From Halopseudomonas xinjiangensis (lineage in GTDB: Bacteria > Pseudomonadota > Gammaproteobacteria > Pseudomonadales > Pseudomonadaceae), in contig NZ_LT629736.1 of the NCBI RefSeq assembly GCF_900104945.1, forward strand, positions 930,001 through 994,000: a stretch of DNA of 64,000 bases, given 5' to 3'. The notes beneath the pieces are model-generated. The model had not been told where the DNA came from. It saw only the letters and a program-made list of their open reading frames with translations, and did no database searches. Shown here piece by piece: positions 1 through 7,770 of this stretch; positions within the stretch are counted from its first letter, which is position 1; each line of letters begins with the position of its first letter. A program made the position numbers and the translations under genes.

Positions 1-2
1 GC

Positions 3-80
3 CGAGGACGGGGAAGAACGCGAGCGGCGACTAGATCACAGAAAGCGGCAGAATACTCACCTAGAAATGTTCATCTGATC
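3..80. repeat. Left copy of a ~75-bp direct repeat at the edge of the RM/RAYT patch
   Basis: This stretch matches 3222-3298 almost base for base, with a few substitutions and a one-to-two-base indel near the right end. Both copies end in the motif AATGTTCATCTGAYC. The two copies bracket the restriction-modification pair and the RAYT relic. The window starts inside this copy, so its true left end is not visible. It could be a duplicated target, or the end of a second element of the same family. Confidence 0.8.
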
Positions 81-131
81 CAGATTTCCGGCCCCGATTT
101 CCCGTGCCGATCCTGCAATGTTCATCTGACC
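66..131 (+). repeat. Two AATGTTCATCTGAYC terminal motifs (66-80 and 117-131)
   Basis: AATGTTCATCTGATC at 66-80 and AATGTTCATCTGACC at 117-131 lie in tandem to the left of the methyltransferase. The reverse complement of the first occurs exactly at 2254-2268, so the RM pair lies between inverted 15-bp copies. The same motif ends the RAYT element at 2473-2482 and recurs at 3284-3298. Short motifs of this kind are typical of the ends of REP/RAYT elements; the assignment to this RAYT is inferred from proximity. Confidence 0.75.
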
Positions 132-264
132 AGCTTTCGCCGACTTTCCGGGTCGCTTTTCCGTGCTAGACAATCACATCGATACTGTGTTTTTATACAG
201 CTGTGTGCTTTTGCCATGCTATACGAACACCACAACGCTAAGCGGACAATCCTTCATCCTTTGC

Positions 265-301
265 GACGTCTGGACGTCCTTCTGGTTGACGTCCAGACGT
301 C
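265..301. promoter_or_regulatory. Perfect 14-bp inverted repeat ahead of the methyltransferase gene
   Basis: GACGTCTGGACGTC (265-278) and its exact reverse complement GACGTCCAGACGTC (288-301) are separated by 9 nt. Each arm contains the palindrome GACGTC twice. The structure ends 41 nt before the preferred ATG at 343 and 8 nt before an alternative ATG at 310. It could be an operator, for example for the winged-helix-like N-terminus of the methyltransferase, or an mRNA hairpin controlling its translation. No T-tract follows, which argues against a simple terminator. Confidence 0.7.
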
Positions 302-342
302 AGGTTGATATGGTCTGCGAACCAAATCCTAGGCGAAAAACG

Positions 343-1464
343 ATGTCTTTAGCTCCCGGTGTCATACGTGATGCAATTATTGCTTTCCTACATACATTGG
401 GCGACGACGCGTCATCCAAGGAGATTGCCGCCGGGATCTCGCGCACTTTAGGGCAGGTATCACCGTCCTCGGTCCGCTCGTACCTTGCTCTCAATACTCC
501 CAAGATATTTGAACGCACCGGGCGAGGACGTTATCGCTTGCAGGGGCTTCCCCTGATCAATTCGTCCGGCGGCGGTAATTTTACACAGGAAAAAATAGGA
601 CAAGCCACTTTGTATCGCGCTGACTGCTTCGACTGGTTAGCCTCGCAGGAACCTTGTTCAGTACATGCAGTCGTGACCGACCCGCCTTACGGTCTTGTCG
701 AATACACTGCTAAAGAGACAACGAAGCTTCGCGCTGGTAAAGGAGGGGTATGGCGAATTCCTCCATCTTTTGATGGGCATACCAGGGCTCCGCTTCCACG
801 TTTTACAGTCCTCGACGATCGGGACCGTCAGGCTCTCCATGCCTTTTTTACGAAGTTTGCTTTGCTTACTGCTCGGATCGTTGTGCCCGGCGCGAATGTA
901 ATCATTGCGTCGAACCCTCTGCTTTCCCACATCGTCGCTGATGCGATGACTTCCGGAGGTCTAGAGCTCCGGGGATACGTCGCGCGCCAAGTGATGACCA
1001 TGAGAGGTGGCGATAGGCCGAAGAACGCACACGAGGAGTTCGAGGGCGTGTCGGTGATGCCTAGGTCTCAATGGGAACCATGGGTCGTATTGCGCAGGCC
1101 ACTCGAAGGGCGAGTGCAAGATAACTTGAGAAAATGGAAAACGGGGGGATTTAGAAGACCCAGTGTGGATAAGCCTTTCGGCGATGTCATACGGTCTCAT
1201 CCAACACCAGCAACTGAGAAGAAAATCGCGCCACACCCGTCCCTAAAGCCTCAGGCGTTCATGCGTCAATTAATCAGAGGCGTACTCCCTCTTGGGGAGG
1301 GAGTAGTCCTCGATCCATTCATGGGGGCGGGATCGACGCTCGCTGCCGCTAATGCTGTCGGCTATAAAAGCATAGGCGTGGAGTTGGACGAAGACTTTTA
1401 TCAGCTGGCAAAAAATGCGGTCCCTGAGCTATCTCATCTTCGTATCAAAAGCATTGAAGACTGA
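343..1464 (+). CDS. Type II DNA methyltransferase (beta class, N6-adenine or N4-cytosine)
   Basis: This is the modification enzyme of a restriction-modification pair; it methylates a base in the recognition site using S-adenosylmethionine. From ATG 343 it has 373 residues. Residues 1-67 look like a winged-helix/HARE-HTH-type domain. Catalytic motif IV, DPPY, lies at 113-116 and SAM-binding motif I, FMGAGS, at 326-331. The order IV then I marks the beta class, and DPPY favours N6-adenine. The region between would hold the target-recognition part. ATG 310 is an alternative start; 343 was preferred because the domain begins there and AGG lies 9 nt upstream. It converges on the endonuclease gene with 12 nt between stops. 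Base composition is visibly less G+C-rich than in the flanking genes, suggesting transfer. The target sequence cannot be read from the gene. Confidence 0.88.
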   Translation: MSLAPGVIRDAIIAFLHTLGDDASSKEIAAGISRTLGQVSPSSVRSYLALNTPKIFERTGRGRYRLQGLPLINSSGGGNFTQEKIGQATLYRADCFDWLASQEPCSVHAVVTDPPYGLVEYTAKETTKLRAGKGGVWRIPPSFDGHTRAPLPRFTVLDDRDRQALHAFFTKFALLTARIVVPGANVIIASNPLLSHIVADAMTSGGLELRGYVARQVMTMRGGDRPKNAHEEFEGVSVMPRSQWEPWVVLRRPLEGRVQDNLRKWKTGGFRRPSVDKPFGDVIRSHPTPATEKKIAPHPSLKPQAFMRQLIRGVLPLGEGVVLDPFMGAGSTLAAANAVGYKSIGVELDEDFYQLAKNAVPELSHLRIKSIED

Positions 1465-1476
1465 GCCTGACGAGCC

Positions 1477-2127
1477 TTACCTCTTCTTTCTCGCTTTTGC
1501 CTCTGGCGCACGAGTCGAGGCATAGGAGGGGATTTTATAAACCCACCCTTCCCGAAGCTTTTTGACGCCCTCTGCGTGGAGGGTTGCAGTACGGGTGCCA
1601 AGCTCGCCTCGGGCGTTTTTGCGAAAATCATCCACTGTCACTTGCGCAATGTAGACCTCAGTAAATTGCATGGGAAAGCGGTCCGAGACAGGTTGGGTCT
1701 CGTTATCGACCTCGTAGACGAAAACACACATCCATTGTGTGCGCGCACCATGCGTATCAACCGCTCCACCTGTTTTTCTCGTGCTTTTGATTTCTACTCC
1801 TTGTTCTCCAGCTTTCACGGAGTCATTGGCGTAGATTCCTCGAACAATCAGATCGGGATGACCGTTGAAATACTGGTTTTCAACGAGCGCGCGGGAGGAT
1901 TTCGCTAATACTGCAGTGATCATGTCAGAGATCAAACCCGACATGATTGCTGGGCGAGTCATGTCGTCCAGACGTTGCAGGCCTTTACCAGACAGGGCCG
2001 TATTAACGTCCGCAAAAAAATCGTAAACGTCCTGCATTGCGTGCTCAAAATCGATCAGCCGCAGGTCATACGGAAGGTTGACGTTCTGGTTGAACGCGGC
2101 CCTGTCAATCGTATTTTTCTTGACCAA
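1477..2127 (-). CDS. Putative type II restriction endonuclease, PD-(D/E)XK fold
   Basis: I do not recognise a named family, but the context and active site fit the cutting partner of the adjacent methyltransferase. The 216-residue protein has P91-D92 in NGHPDLIV followed by E112-I-K114 in GVEIKSTRK, giving a D-X19-E-X-K metal site as in PD-(D/E)XK nucleases. The start is TTG at 2127, with AAGGAAG 7 nt upstream on the minus strand. It is convergent with the methyltransferase. An N-terminal helical part (about 1-80) precedes the nuclease core, and the C-terminus is basic (KARKKR). It could instead be another PD-(D/E)XK nuclease, but a methyltransferase neighbour makes restriction the simplest reading. 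Specificity is unknown. Confidence 0.75.
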   Translation of the reverse strand: MVKKNTIDRAAFNQNVNLPYDLRLIDFEHAMQDVYDFFADVNTALSGKGLQRLDDMTRPAIMSGLISDMITAVLAKSSRALVENQYFNGHPDLIVRGIYANDSVKAGEQGVEIKSTRKTGGAVDTHGARTQWMCVFVYEVDNETQPVSDRFPMQFTEVYIAQVTVDDFRKNARGELGTRTATLHAEGVKKLREGWVYKIPSYASTRAPEAKARKKR

Positions 2128-2253
2128 TGATATTCTTCCTTGAAGTCTAAGGTGGTGAGGATGAGAGCGCAGGCTGATGCTTACCCAGCGCTTATGGCGC
2201 CAACATTACTCTATCTTGTACTAGAAACGCGACATCCGCGAAAATTGGGTTTA

Positions 2254-2478
2254 GATCAGATGAACATTCCGACTGGCTCCTCGGTGGTCGACCTGGTTTT
2301 CCCACCCTAACTGCTTGCCCCGCTCAGCATCTCAATTTCACGTTTGTGAAAAAGGGGTCGGATGAACATTAAATCGACTAGCTCTTCGGCGGTCGACCTG
2401 ATTTCCCGGCGCTGACTGATTTCCCGCTCAGTATCTCTATCTCGCGTTTGAACTTGAGAGAAATCGGGGTCAGATGAA
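2254..2478 (-). repeat. Tandem truncated copies of the RAYT 3' end
   Basis: Three successive units each begin with GATGAACATT (2259-2268, 2361-2370, 2473-2482) and continue with a degenerate version of the same sequence: GGTGGTCGRCCTGRTTTCCC, then GCTGAYTGMYTSCCCGCTCA, then a block ending near CGTTTGAAC. The third unit runs into the RAYT coding region at 2481; the first two are about 102-112 bp and stop just short of coding. They look like left-over 3' ends from repeated insertion or serial truncation of the same element type. Confidence 0.8.
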
Positions 2479-2480
2479 CA

Positions 2481-3176
2481 TTAATTTGTCTGGCGCTTTG
2501 GTGGTCGGCCTGGTTTCCCCGCGCTGACTGATTGCCCGCTCAGAATCTCTATTTCGCGTTTGAACTTGTCGTTCCCCAGAGCCAGACCGCTGAGCGTGGT
2601 GGTACGTATCGCCTCGACCAGGTGGTCCGGAAGTACTTCTTTGAATAATCGGCGATAGGCGGACTGCCGCTCCGCTTGGGTCTTTCCCAGCTGTTGATAG
2701 AGAGCATGGGGTGAAACCAGTCGGGACGCTTTGCCGAACGCGTTGGTTCGGTAGCTGCTCCAGCGGTAGTCGCCCGGGGCGGTGACCATCGCTGCTCGAA
2801 CTGGGTTCAGTTCTATATAGCGCTGGCACTGGAGTAGGTAATCATCGGAGTCGACCAGGCAGGACCGGTAGCGGCCTTCCCACAGGGTGCCGGTACGCCT
2901 GTGGCGAGTGTTGAAATAACGGACATAGCGCCGTCCCAATGCCTGCATCATCAATCCTATGCTGTCTGGGCCGGTCGGCGTAGCAAGTAGATGGATGTGG
3001 TTGGTCATGAACACCCACGAATGAACGGCCACGCTGTATTCGTTTGAGTAGTCGCACAGCCACTGCCCGAAGGTGAGCATATCTTGCTCGTCTGCAAAGC
3101 AGACCTGGCGATTATTTCCTCATTGAATCAGATGCTGGGGTATGCCTGCGTAAGAAAGTCGCCGCCGCCTGGCCAT
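2481..3176 (-). pseudogene. REP-associated tyrosine transposase (RAYT, Y1_Tnp), interrupted by TGA
   Basis: RAYTs are single-copy Y1/HUH transposases of the IS200/IS605 superfamily linked to REP palindromes. The long open part (3080-2481) has the HUH motif NHIHLL preceded by FMT, a YIELNPVRA block and a GRPPK tail, all typical. Reading upstream in the same frame from ATG 3176 gives MARRRRLSYAGIPQHLIQ, then TGA at 3122-3120, then GNNRQVCFADEQ. In the family this position is the conserved arginine of QRGNNR, so CGA to TGA is a single C-to-T change. The remaining ORF could restart at the ATG at 3080 but would lack the N-terminal strand. It is therefore called a pseudogene, with suppression or sequencing error as alternatives. 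Confidence 0.85.
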
Positions 3177-3221
3177 GTTGAGTCCCTTCCAGTTTCGCAG
3201 GCGCATCTTGGCAGGAATCGT

Positions 3222-3298
3222 CGAGGACGGGGAAGAACGCGAGCGGCGACCAGATCACAGAATGCGGCAGAATACTCACCAGAAATGTTCATCTGACC
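3222..3298. repeat. Right copy of the ~75-bp direct repeat
   Basis: This pairs with 3-80. It ends with AATGTTCATCTGACC at 3284-3298, just before the first chromosomal gene. The sequence between the two copies contains the RM pair and the RAYT relic. Confidence 0.8.
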
Positions 3299-3332
3299 CC
3301 GATTTTCTCGGATTTTCTTTCGAGGTCACCAG

Positions 3333-3668
3333 TTGCTTGCACAACTGACGGCGATCAAGAGCCTGCTTATTCGCCGAGGGCACCTGGAGCAAGACGATAT
3401 AAGCGAGCCGATGCAAGTAGCTGCGCAGAAAATCGACGCCGCGCTGACCGCGCCCCATTTAGCCGCGTTGCCAGATGTGCCGGTGCATCAGGCCTGGCCT
3501 GTTGAGAACACAGGTGCCGATTCGCTCGATTACGACCTGAAACCCTGGATTCTGCGGCGGTTGAATCTGTCTGTCGATATCGCCATCAAGCTGCGTCAAG
3601 ATGCGGATAGGGCATTAGCGATCAGGAGTGCCGAGAATCGCCAGGCTAGCCGGGACCGACCGAACTGA
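3333..3668 (+). CDS. Hypothetical protein, 111 aa
   Basis: I do not recognise this protein. It has 111 mostly helical, soluble-looking residues with no signal peptide or membrane segment. The TTG at 3333 has GAGG 7 nt upstream and is the earliest start found in this frame after the RAYT-type repeat. The gene may originally have been longer, because the repeat ends only 35 nt upstream and could have replaced its 5' end. It lies 36 nt before the yedI-like gene on the same strand and may share its transcript. Codon use looks coding. Confidence 0.5.
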   Translation: MLAQLTAIKSLLIRRGHLEQDDISEPMQVAAQKIDAALTAPHLAALPDVPVHQAWPVENTGADSLDYDLKPWILRRLNLSVDIAIKLRQDADRALAIRSAENRQASRDRPN

Positions 3669-3704
3669 CCTTCAATTTCTCCCAACGAATAGGAGATTCA
3701 CCCT

Positions 3705-4631
3705 TTGGCTTCCAGTCTGCTTGCGCTGATCGATGATATCGCCACCATTCTCGACGATGTCTCGATCATGACCAAAATCGCTGCCAAGAAAACAGCCGGT
3801 GTGCTGGGCGATGACCTTGCGCTCAACGCGCAGCAAGTGACCGGTGTGAAGCCGGTCCGAGAGTTGCCGGTAGTGATGGCCGTGTTCAAGGGCTCCTTGC
3901 GGAACAAGCTGATCCTGGTTCCTGCTGCGCTGTTGATCAGTGCATTCATCCCCTGGGCGGTGACGCCTTTGTTGATGCTGGGCGGCGCGTTCCTCTGCTA
4001 CGAAGGCTTCGAGAAACTGGCGCACCGATTTCTCCATGACGATACCGAAAAGCATGCCGAAACCGTCAAGGCGCTATCGGATCCGCATGTGGATATGGTG
4101 GCTTTCGAGAAGGAGAAAATCAGCGGAGCGGTAAGAACCGACTTCATTCTGTCTGCGGAAATCATCGCGATCACGCTGGGCACAGTGGCCGACGCGCCGT
4201 TCCTGCAGCAGGTCCTGGTGCTGACAGGCATTGCATTGATTATGACCTTCGGCGTTTACGGCCTGGTTGCGGGCATCGTCAAGCTGGACGATCTGGGTCT
4301 CTTGTTGAGCCAGAAGACCAGCGCCGTGGTAAAGCGTATTGGCAGGGCCATACTCTTTATCGCGCCCTGGTTGATGAAAGCCCTTTCAATCGTCGGCACG
4401 GCAGCGATGTTCATGGTCGGTGGCGGCATTCTTACTCACGGCTTCACCGCTGTGCATCATGCGATTCTAACCAGCGCCGAGTTTACCCTGGCTCTGCCGT
4501 ATATAGGCTCAGTGATGAGCGGACTGTTGCCAACGCTCCTCGATGCGCTGTTTGGCATATTGGCTGGTGCTGTGATTCTCGGCGTTGTCACGTTGGGGAG
4601 CCGGCTTTTTGGGAAGGGTCGGGCTCACTAA
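3705..4631 (+). CDS. yedI: DUF808 / YedI family inner-membrane protein
   Basis: This matches the DUF808 family (E. coli YedI), multi-span inner-membrane proteins of unknown function. The 308-residue length is normal for the family. The N-terminal block [23 protein letters not shown] and the later [16 protein letters not shown] are family hallmarks. Hydrophobic segments are visible near residues 70-95, 150-195 and 220-300. The start is TTG 3705, with AGGAG about 9 nt upstream (ATAGGAGATTCACCC). No role can be derived from the neighbours. Confidence 0.88.
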   Translation: MASSLLALIDDIATILDDVSIMTKIAAKKTAGVLGDDLALNAQQVTGVKPVRELPVVMAVFKGSLRNKLILVPAALLISAFIPWAVTPLLMLGGAFLCYEGFEKLAHRFLHDDTEKHAETVKALSDPHVDMVAFEKEKISGAVRTDFILSAEIIAITLGTVADAPFLQQVLVLTGIALIMTFGVYGLVAGIVKLDDLGLLLSQKTSAVVKRIGRAILFIAPWLMKALSIVGTAAMFMVGGGILTHGFTAVHHAILTSAEFTLALPYIGSVMSGLLPTLLDALFGILAGAVILGVVTLGSRLFGKGRAH

Positions 4632-4738
4632 CCTGTCCGGTTTATTGGCGCGACGTTGGGCCTACGTGCGGAGCGCCGTGGCCCAGGCTGCCCAGACAAA
4701 GTAAATCTGCACTCTTAATCAAAAGCCGCTTATAGCGC

Positions 4739-5608
4739 TTACTCCACCATCCTGATCAGACCCTCTTGCGCCACCGAAGCGACCAACTGGCCATCCTGGC
4801 TGTAGATGCTGCCTCGGTTGAGTCCGCGCGAGGCTCCGGACCATGGGCTGTCCATAACGTATAGCATCCAGTCCTCGGTTCGGATTTCAGCGGCGTGAAA
4901 CCAGATGGCGTGGTCGATGCTGGCGGAGCGAATCTGGGGGTCGCGCCAGGTCACGCCGTGAGGCCGCATGCAGGTACTGAGCAGGGACAGATCCGACGCG
5001 TAGGCGAGGGTGGCTCGTTGCAATGGCGCGCTATCCCCTATCGACTCGCGGCTGCGGAACCACATGCTCTGCTGGTCCGTCGGCTCGACTTTCAGGAAGT
5101 TGGCATCACCGTTAACCGGCCGGACCTCGAAAGGGCGCTCCCGGCTGAGCATGGGGTAGAGCGCCTCAGGAAGCTGGTCGGCGTGCACCTGGGCGAGTTC
5201 TCGCTCATTCGGCAAGCCTTCCGGGCCGCGTTTTTCTGGCATCGGTTGCTGGTGGGCCAGCCCCGGCTCGGGCGCCTGGAACGACGCCGTCAGGCTGAAG
5301 ATCGGCTTGTCGTTCTGCCGGGCGACCACCCGGCGGTTGCTGAAGCTGCGGCCGTCCAGGTCGGCGAAGACCTCATAGTGGATCGGCAAGGCGCTGTCGC
5401 CCGGGCGCATGAAATAGTTGTGGGCGGAATGCACCTGTTTGTCCGGGGCCACCGTGTTGGAGGCCGCCATGAGCGCCTGGGCCAGCACTTCGCCGCCAAA
5501 GATTCGGCCGCGATCGCCCTCAAGGCGGTGCCCGATGAAGTGAGTCTCGTCGATCCGGTCCACCTCCAACAGGTCGGATAGCGAGCTCTTCTGTTTCGGT
5601 TGGTTCAT
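4739..5608 (-). CDS. tesB: Acyl-CoA thioesterase II (TesB)
   Basis: It hydrolyses medium- and long-chain acyl-CoAs to free fatty acid and CoA in the cytoplasm. The protein has 289 residues from ATG 5608 and the double-hotdog layout of TesB. Visible family blocks are GRIFGGEVLAQAL near 35-47, VHSAHNYFMRPGD near 62-74, SIDHAIWFH near 229-237, DSPWSGASRGLNRG near 251-264 and the C-terminal SVAQEGLIR. An upstream start at 5665 exists but adds residues not seen in the family. It stands alone, with RAYT-type debris upstream at 5699-5744. Confidence 0.93.
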   Translation of the reverse strand: MNQPKQKSSLSDLLEVDRIDETHFIGHRLEGDRGRIFGGEVLAQALMAASNTVAPDKQVHSAHNYFMRPGDSALPIHYEVFADLDGRSFSNRRVVARQNDKPIFSLTASFQAPEPGLAHQQPMPEKRGPEGLPNERELAQVHADQLPEALYPMLSRERPFEVRPVNGDANFLKVEPTDQQSMWFRSRESIGDSAPLQRATLAYASDLSLLSTCMRPHGVTWRDPQIRSASIDHAIWFHAAEIRTEDWMLYVMDSPWSGASRGLNRGSIYSQDGQLVASVAQEGLIRMVE

Positions 5609-5698
5609 GAGGTGAGGTTCTCGTGCCAATTTGGAAGCGCTTCCAGCGGAGGGGAACCTTAGCACAGCCGACCTGCGCTGTTCAGCGTCTACATTAAC

Positions 5699-5745
5699 GG
5701 GGTCAGAAGAACCTTAATTTAGCCAGAAGCGTTCGTCTGGCCCCA
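5699..5745. repeat. Degenerate GGGGTCAGA-type inverted repeat
   Basis: GGGGTCAGAAGAAC on the left and GTTCGTCTGGCCCC on the right form an imperfect inverted repeat around a short loop. It resembles the GGGTCAGATGAACATT motif next to the RAYT relic at 2.4 kb. It is probably a remnant of a related small element; it might also act as a hairpin. Confidence 0.45.
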
Positions 5746-5823
5746 TTTCTCCAAGCGTGCGCATGCCAGTACCATGTGCTGGAAGTATCTGCTCAAGACT
5801 AGAACTGCGGAGTCGCTTGAACT

Positions 5824-7065
5824 TCAGCGAGCCGGCTCTTCTGGTTCCACCTGACTATCGCCGCCCTGTTTGTCTTTAACGTCAGCCTCAGCCTCCGCAT
5901 CTTTGGCTATCCGCCTCCCAGCAAAGCGCGTGATCATCGGCCCAACAAGGCAGGTCACGAAAATTACGATGATGATTGCGTCGACGGTTGTTGCATCGAT
6001 CAGCTCGGCCTGGAGCGCAGTGACTGCCACCGCGAGCGTCGCAGCAGCCTGGGGCAGTGCGAGTGATGCCATGACGATTCGGGCGGTCGGCCGGTAGCCG
6101 AACCACCAGCCGGTCGCCCAGGCGGCGGCAAACTTTGCGAATACGATTGCGAGCAGCAGCATTGCAGCCTCCAGCCATGCTTCGCTGCCGCCGAGCAGCA
6201 CGTCGAGCTCGAGGCGCATGCCGGTTGAGAGGAAAAAGAACGGGATGAACAGCACCTGACCCGCGAAGCGGACGTGCTCAAGTAGCGGCGGCTGCGACTT
6301 CAACGACCGATTCAAGCACAGACCGGCAAGGAATGCCCCCAGGATATTCTTGGTGCCTATCAGTTCAGCGGCCATCGATAACACGAACAACACGGCCAGC
6401 ACTGCGAGTGCCTTATCGGCACGGTGTGCCCATGGGCGCTCAAAAAACCAACGGCTGGAACGCGGTAAGACGAGAAGGCCGACGGCAACCAGTGCGACGA
6501 GCAATACCAGCGGCAGGTAGCCGTCAGGCCCCTTCGTATCGCCGCCGGCTGACTGAAGCACCAGGACCAGCATCACCAAAGCGAGCGTGTCGGTCAGCAA
6601 TGTGCCGCCGATGGTCGCGACGATAGGGCGGTGGTGCATTAGCTTTTGCCGCTTGATGATCGGATAGCCGAGCAACGTATGCGACGACAAGGCCGCCCCG
6701 ATCAACAACGCACCAGCCCAGCCATCGGCGAATACGAGGCCGACACCCACCGCTGATACCATCGACAGGATGAACGTTGTAAGTCCGAATCCGATCGCCT
6801 CAGCCTTGTGATGGCGGACCACCTCAAGGTCGATCTCGATGCCGGCGAGGAACATGATGTAGACGAGCCCGACGGTGCCGAGCAGCCCGACCACCGGCTC
6901 GGACGGCACGAGCTCATAGCCGCCGGGGCCGACCAGCATGCCGATCACCAGCAGCCCGACCAACGCCGGAATGCTCAGCCGCTGGAAGAGCAGGTGCACC
7001 AATAGCACCCCTACTGCCAATACGGTTAACTGGAGCATCGGGTCGGAGATAGGCAGTTCGATCAT
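5824..7065 (-). CDS. Cation:proton antiporter (CPA2 / Na+/H+ exchanger family)
   Basis: This is a predicted monovalent-cation/H+ antiporter of the inner membrane. The 413-residue protein has about 12 hydrophobic segments with the Na_H_Exchanger pattern: GLLVIGMLVGPGG early, MFLAGIEIDLEVVRHH at the end of helix 3, and GAALSSHTLLGYPI in the discontinuous helix. It lacks the C-terminal TrkA-N domain of KefB/KefC, ending instead in a short acidic tail. ATG 7065 has GGAG 9 nt upstream; an upstream in-frame TTG at 7080 is less likely. The substrate (Na+ or K+) cannot be told from sequence. Confidence 0.87.
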   Translation of the reverse strand: MIELPISDPMLQLTVLAVGVLLVHLLFQRLSIPALVGLLVIGMLVGPGGYELVPSEPVVGLLGTVGLVYIMFLAGIEIDLEVVRHHKAEAIGFGLTTFILSMVSAVGVGLVFADGWAGALLIGAALSSHTLLGYPIIKRQKLMHHRPIVATIGGTLLTDTLALVMLVLVLQSAGGDTKGPDGYLPLVLLVALVAVGLLVLPRSSRWFFERPWAHRADKALAVLAVLFVLSMAAELIGTKNILGAFLAGLCLNRSLKSQPPLLEHVRFAGQVLFIPFFFLSTGMRLELDVLLGGSEAWLEAAMLLLAIVFAKFAAAWATGWWFGYRPTARIVMASLALPQAAATLAVAVTALQAELIDATTVDAIIIVIFVTCLVGPMITRFAGRRIAKDAEAEADVKDKQGGDSQVEPEEPAR

Positions 7066-7089
7066 GAGTGGATGCTCCAAGAAAAAAAC

Positions 7090-7143
7090 TAGGGTCAGAT
7101 GAGCATTTCGCTCGGGGACTGCGGCCAGTTCAAACTGACCCCT
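7090..7143. repeat. Degenerate GGGTCAGATGA-type palindromic remnant
   Basis: AGGGTCAGATGAGCAT near 7091 and the complementary AAACTGACCCCT near 7132 form an imperfect inverted repeat, related in sequence to the element ends at 2.3-2.5 kb. It lies between the antiporter and the DUF4174 gene. Confidence 0.4.
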
Positions 7144-7155
7144 TTATCCGCTGAT

Positions 7156-7569
7156 TCACTCCCGCATCTCGTTGCGGCGCATGGGCATTGCATCGATGTC
7201 CGCAAACAGAGCCTCTAGATCGACCTGGTCCAGCCGGTCTTTCACTCCGCCATCCTTACCGATCAGGATCACCTGGCCGGGCTCGATCCGGTAGGTCTGC
7301 AGGGTGTTGGCCTTTAGCTCCGGTGCCATTGGTCCCGAGTAGTTGGTAAGGGTTCTGGAGTCCTTGAATACCAGCCAGAGGAGATCGCGATCTGTAACGC
7401 CGGCTGCATTGTCTTCGAGTAGGGATGCTGCCTTCTCTGCGTCGGCCACTTCATTAACAACGATGATCCGGTTTTGCCATTGCAAGCTGGAAAGGTCGGT
7501 CAGCATAGGTTGCTCGCTGCTTTGCGCACAGAGACTGAACAGGAGAAGAAGGAGGGTGATGTACCGCAT
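7156..7569 (-). CDS. DUF4174 domain protein, secreted
   Basis: This 137-residue protein has an N-terminal signal peptide (MRYITLLLLLFSLCAQSSEQ). The mature part resembles DUF4174: LSSLQWQNRIIVVNE near 26-40, a central RDLLWLVF strand and YRIEPGQVILIGKDGGVKDR near 93-112, a thioredoxin-like arrangement without a CXXC. Family function is unknown; several members sit in or near the periplasm. The gene is monocistronic by spacing and diverges from the sugar dehydrogenase at 7771. Confidence 0.82.
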   Translation of the reverse strand: MRYITLLLLLFSLCAQSSEQPMLTDLSSLQWQNRIIVVNEVADAEKAASLLEDNAAGVTDRDLLWLVFKDSRTLTNYSGPMAPELKANTLQTYRIEPGQVILIGKDGGVKDRLDQVDLEALFADIDAMPMRRNEMRE

Positions 7570-7770
7570 AGATTGATCTCCAGATACTTGGCCCAGGCCC
7601 GTATGGACGCCAGTGAACTGATCCCCGAGCGTACCGATACATCAAAAGTAACCATACCCAGCCTATGGTGAGTGGACCGATGAGAACCGGAAGCTAATAT
7701 CGTAGCAGTCACTGTGCGATCACACTTCGGCCGTCATGGCAGAACAATGGATTACCCTTCAGGAGCACTC

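Noticed and set aside
4895-5581. Long plus-strand ORF (228 aa) opposite tesB
   Set aside because: It is a mirror frame of a well-supported thioesterase gene and has biased His/Arg/Val composition typical of antisense frames.
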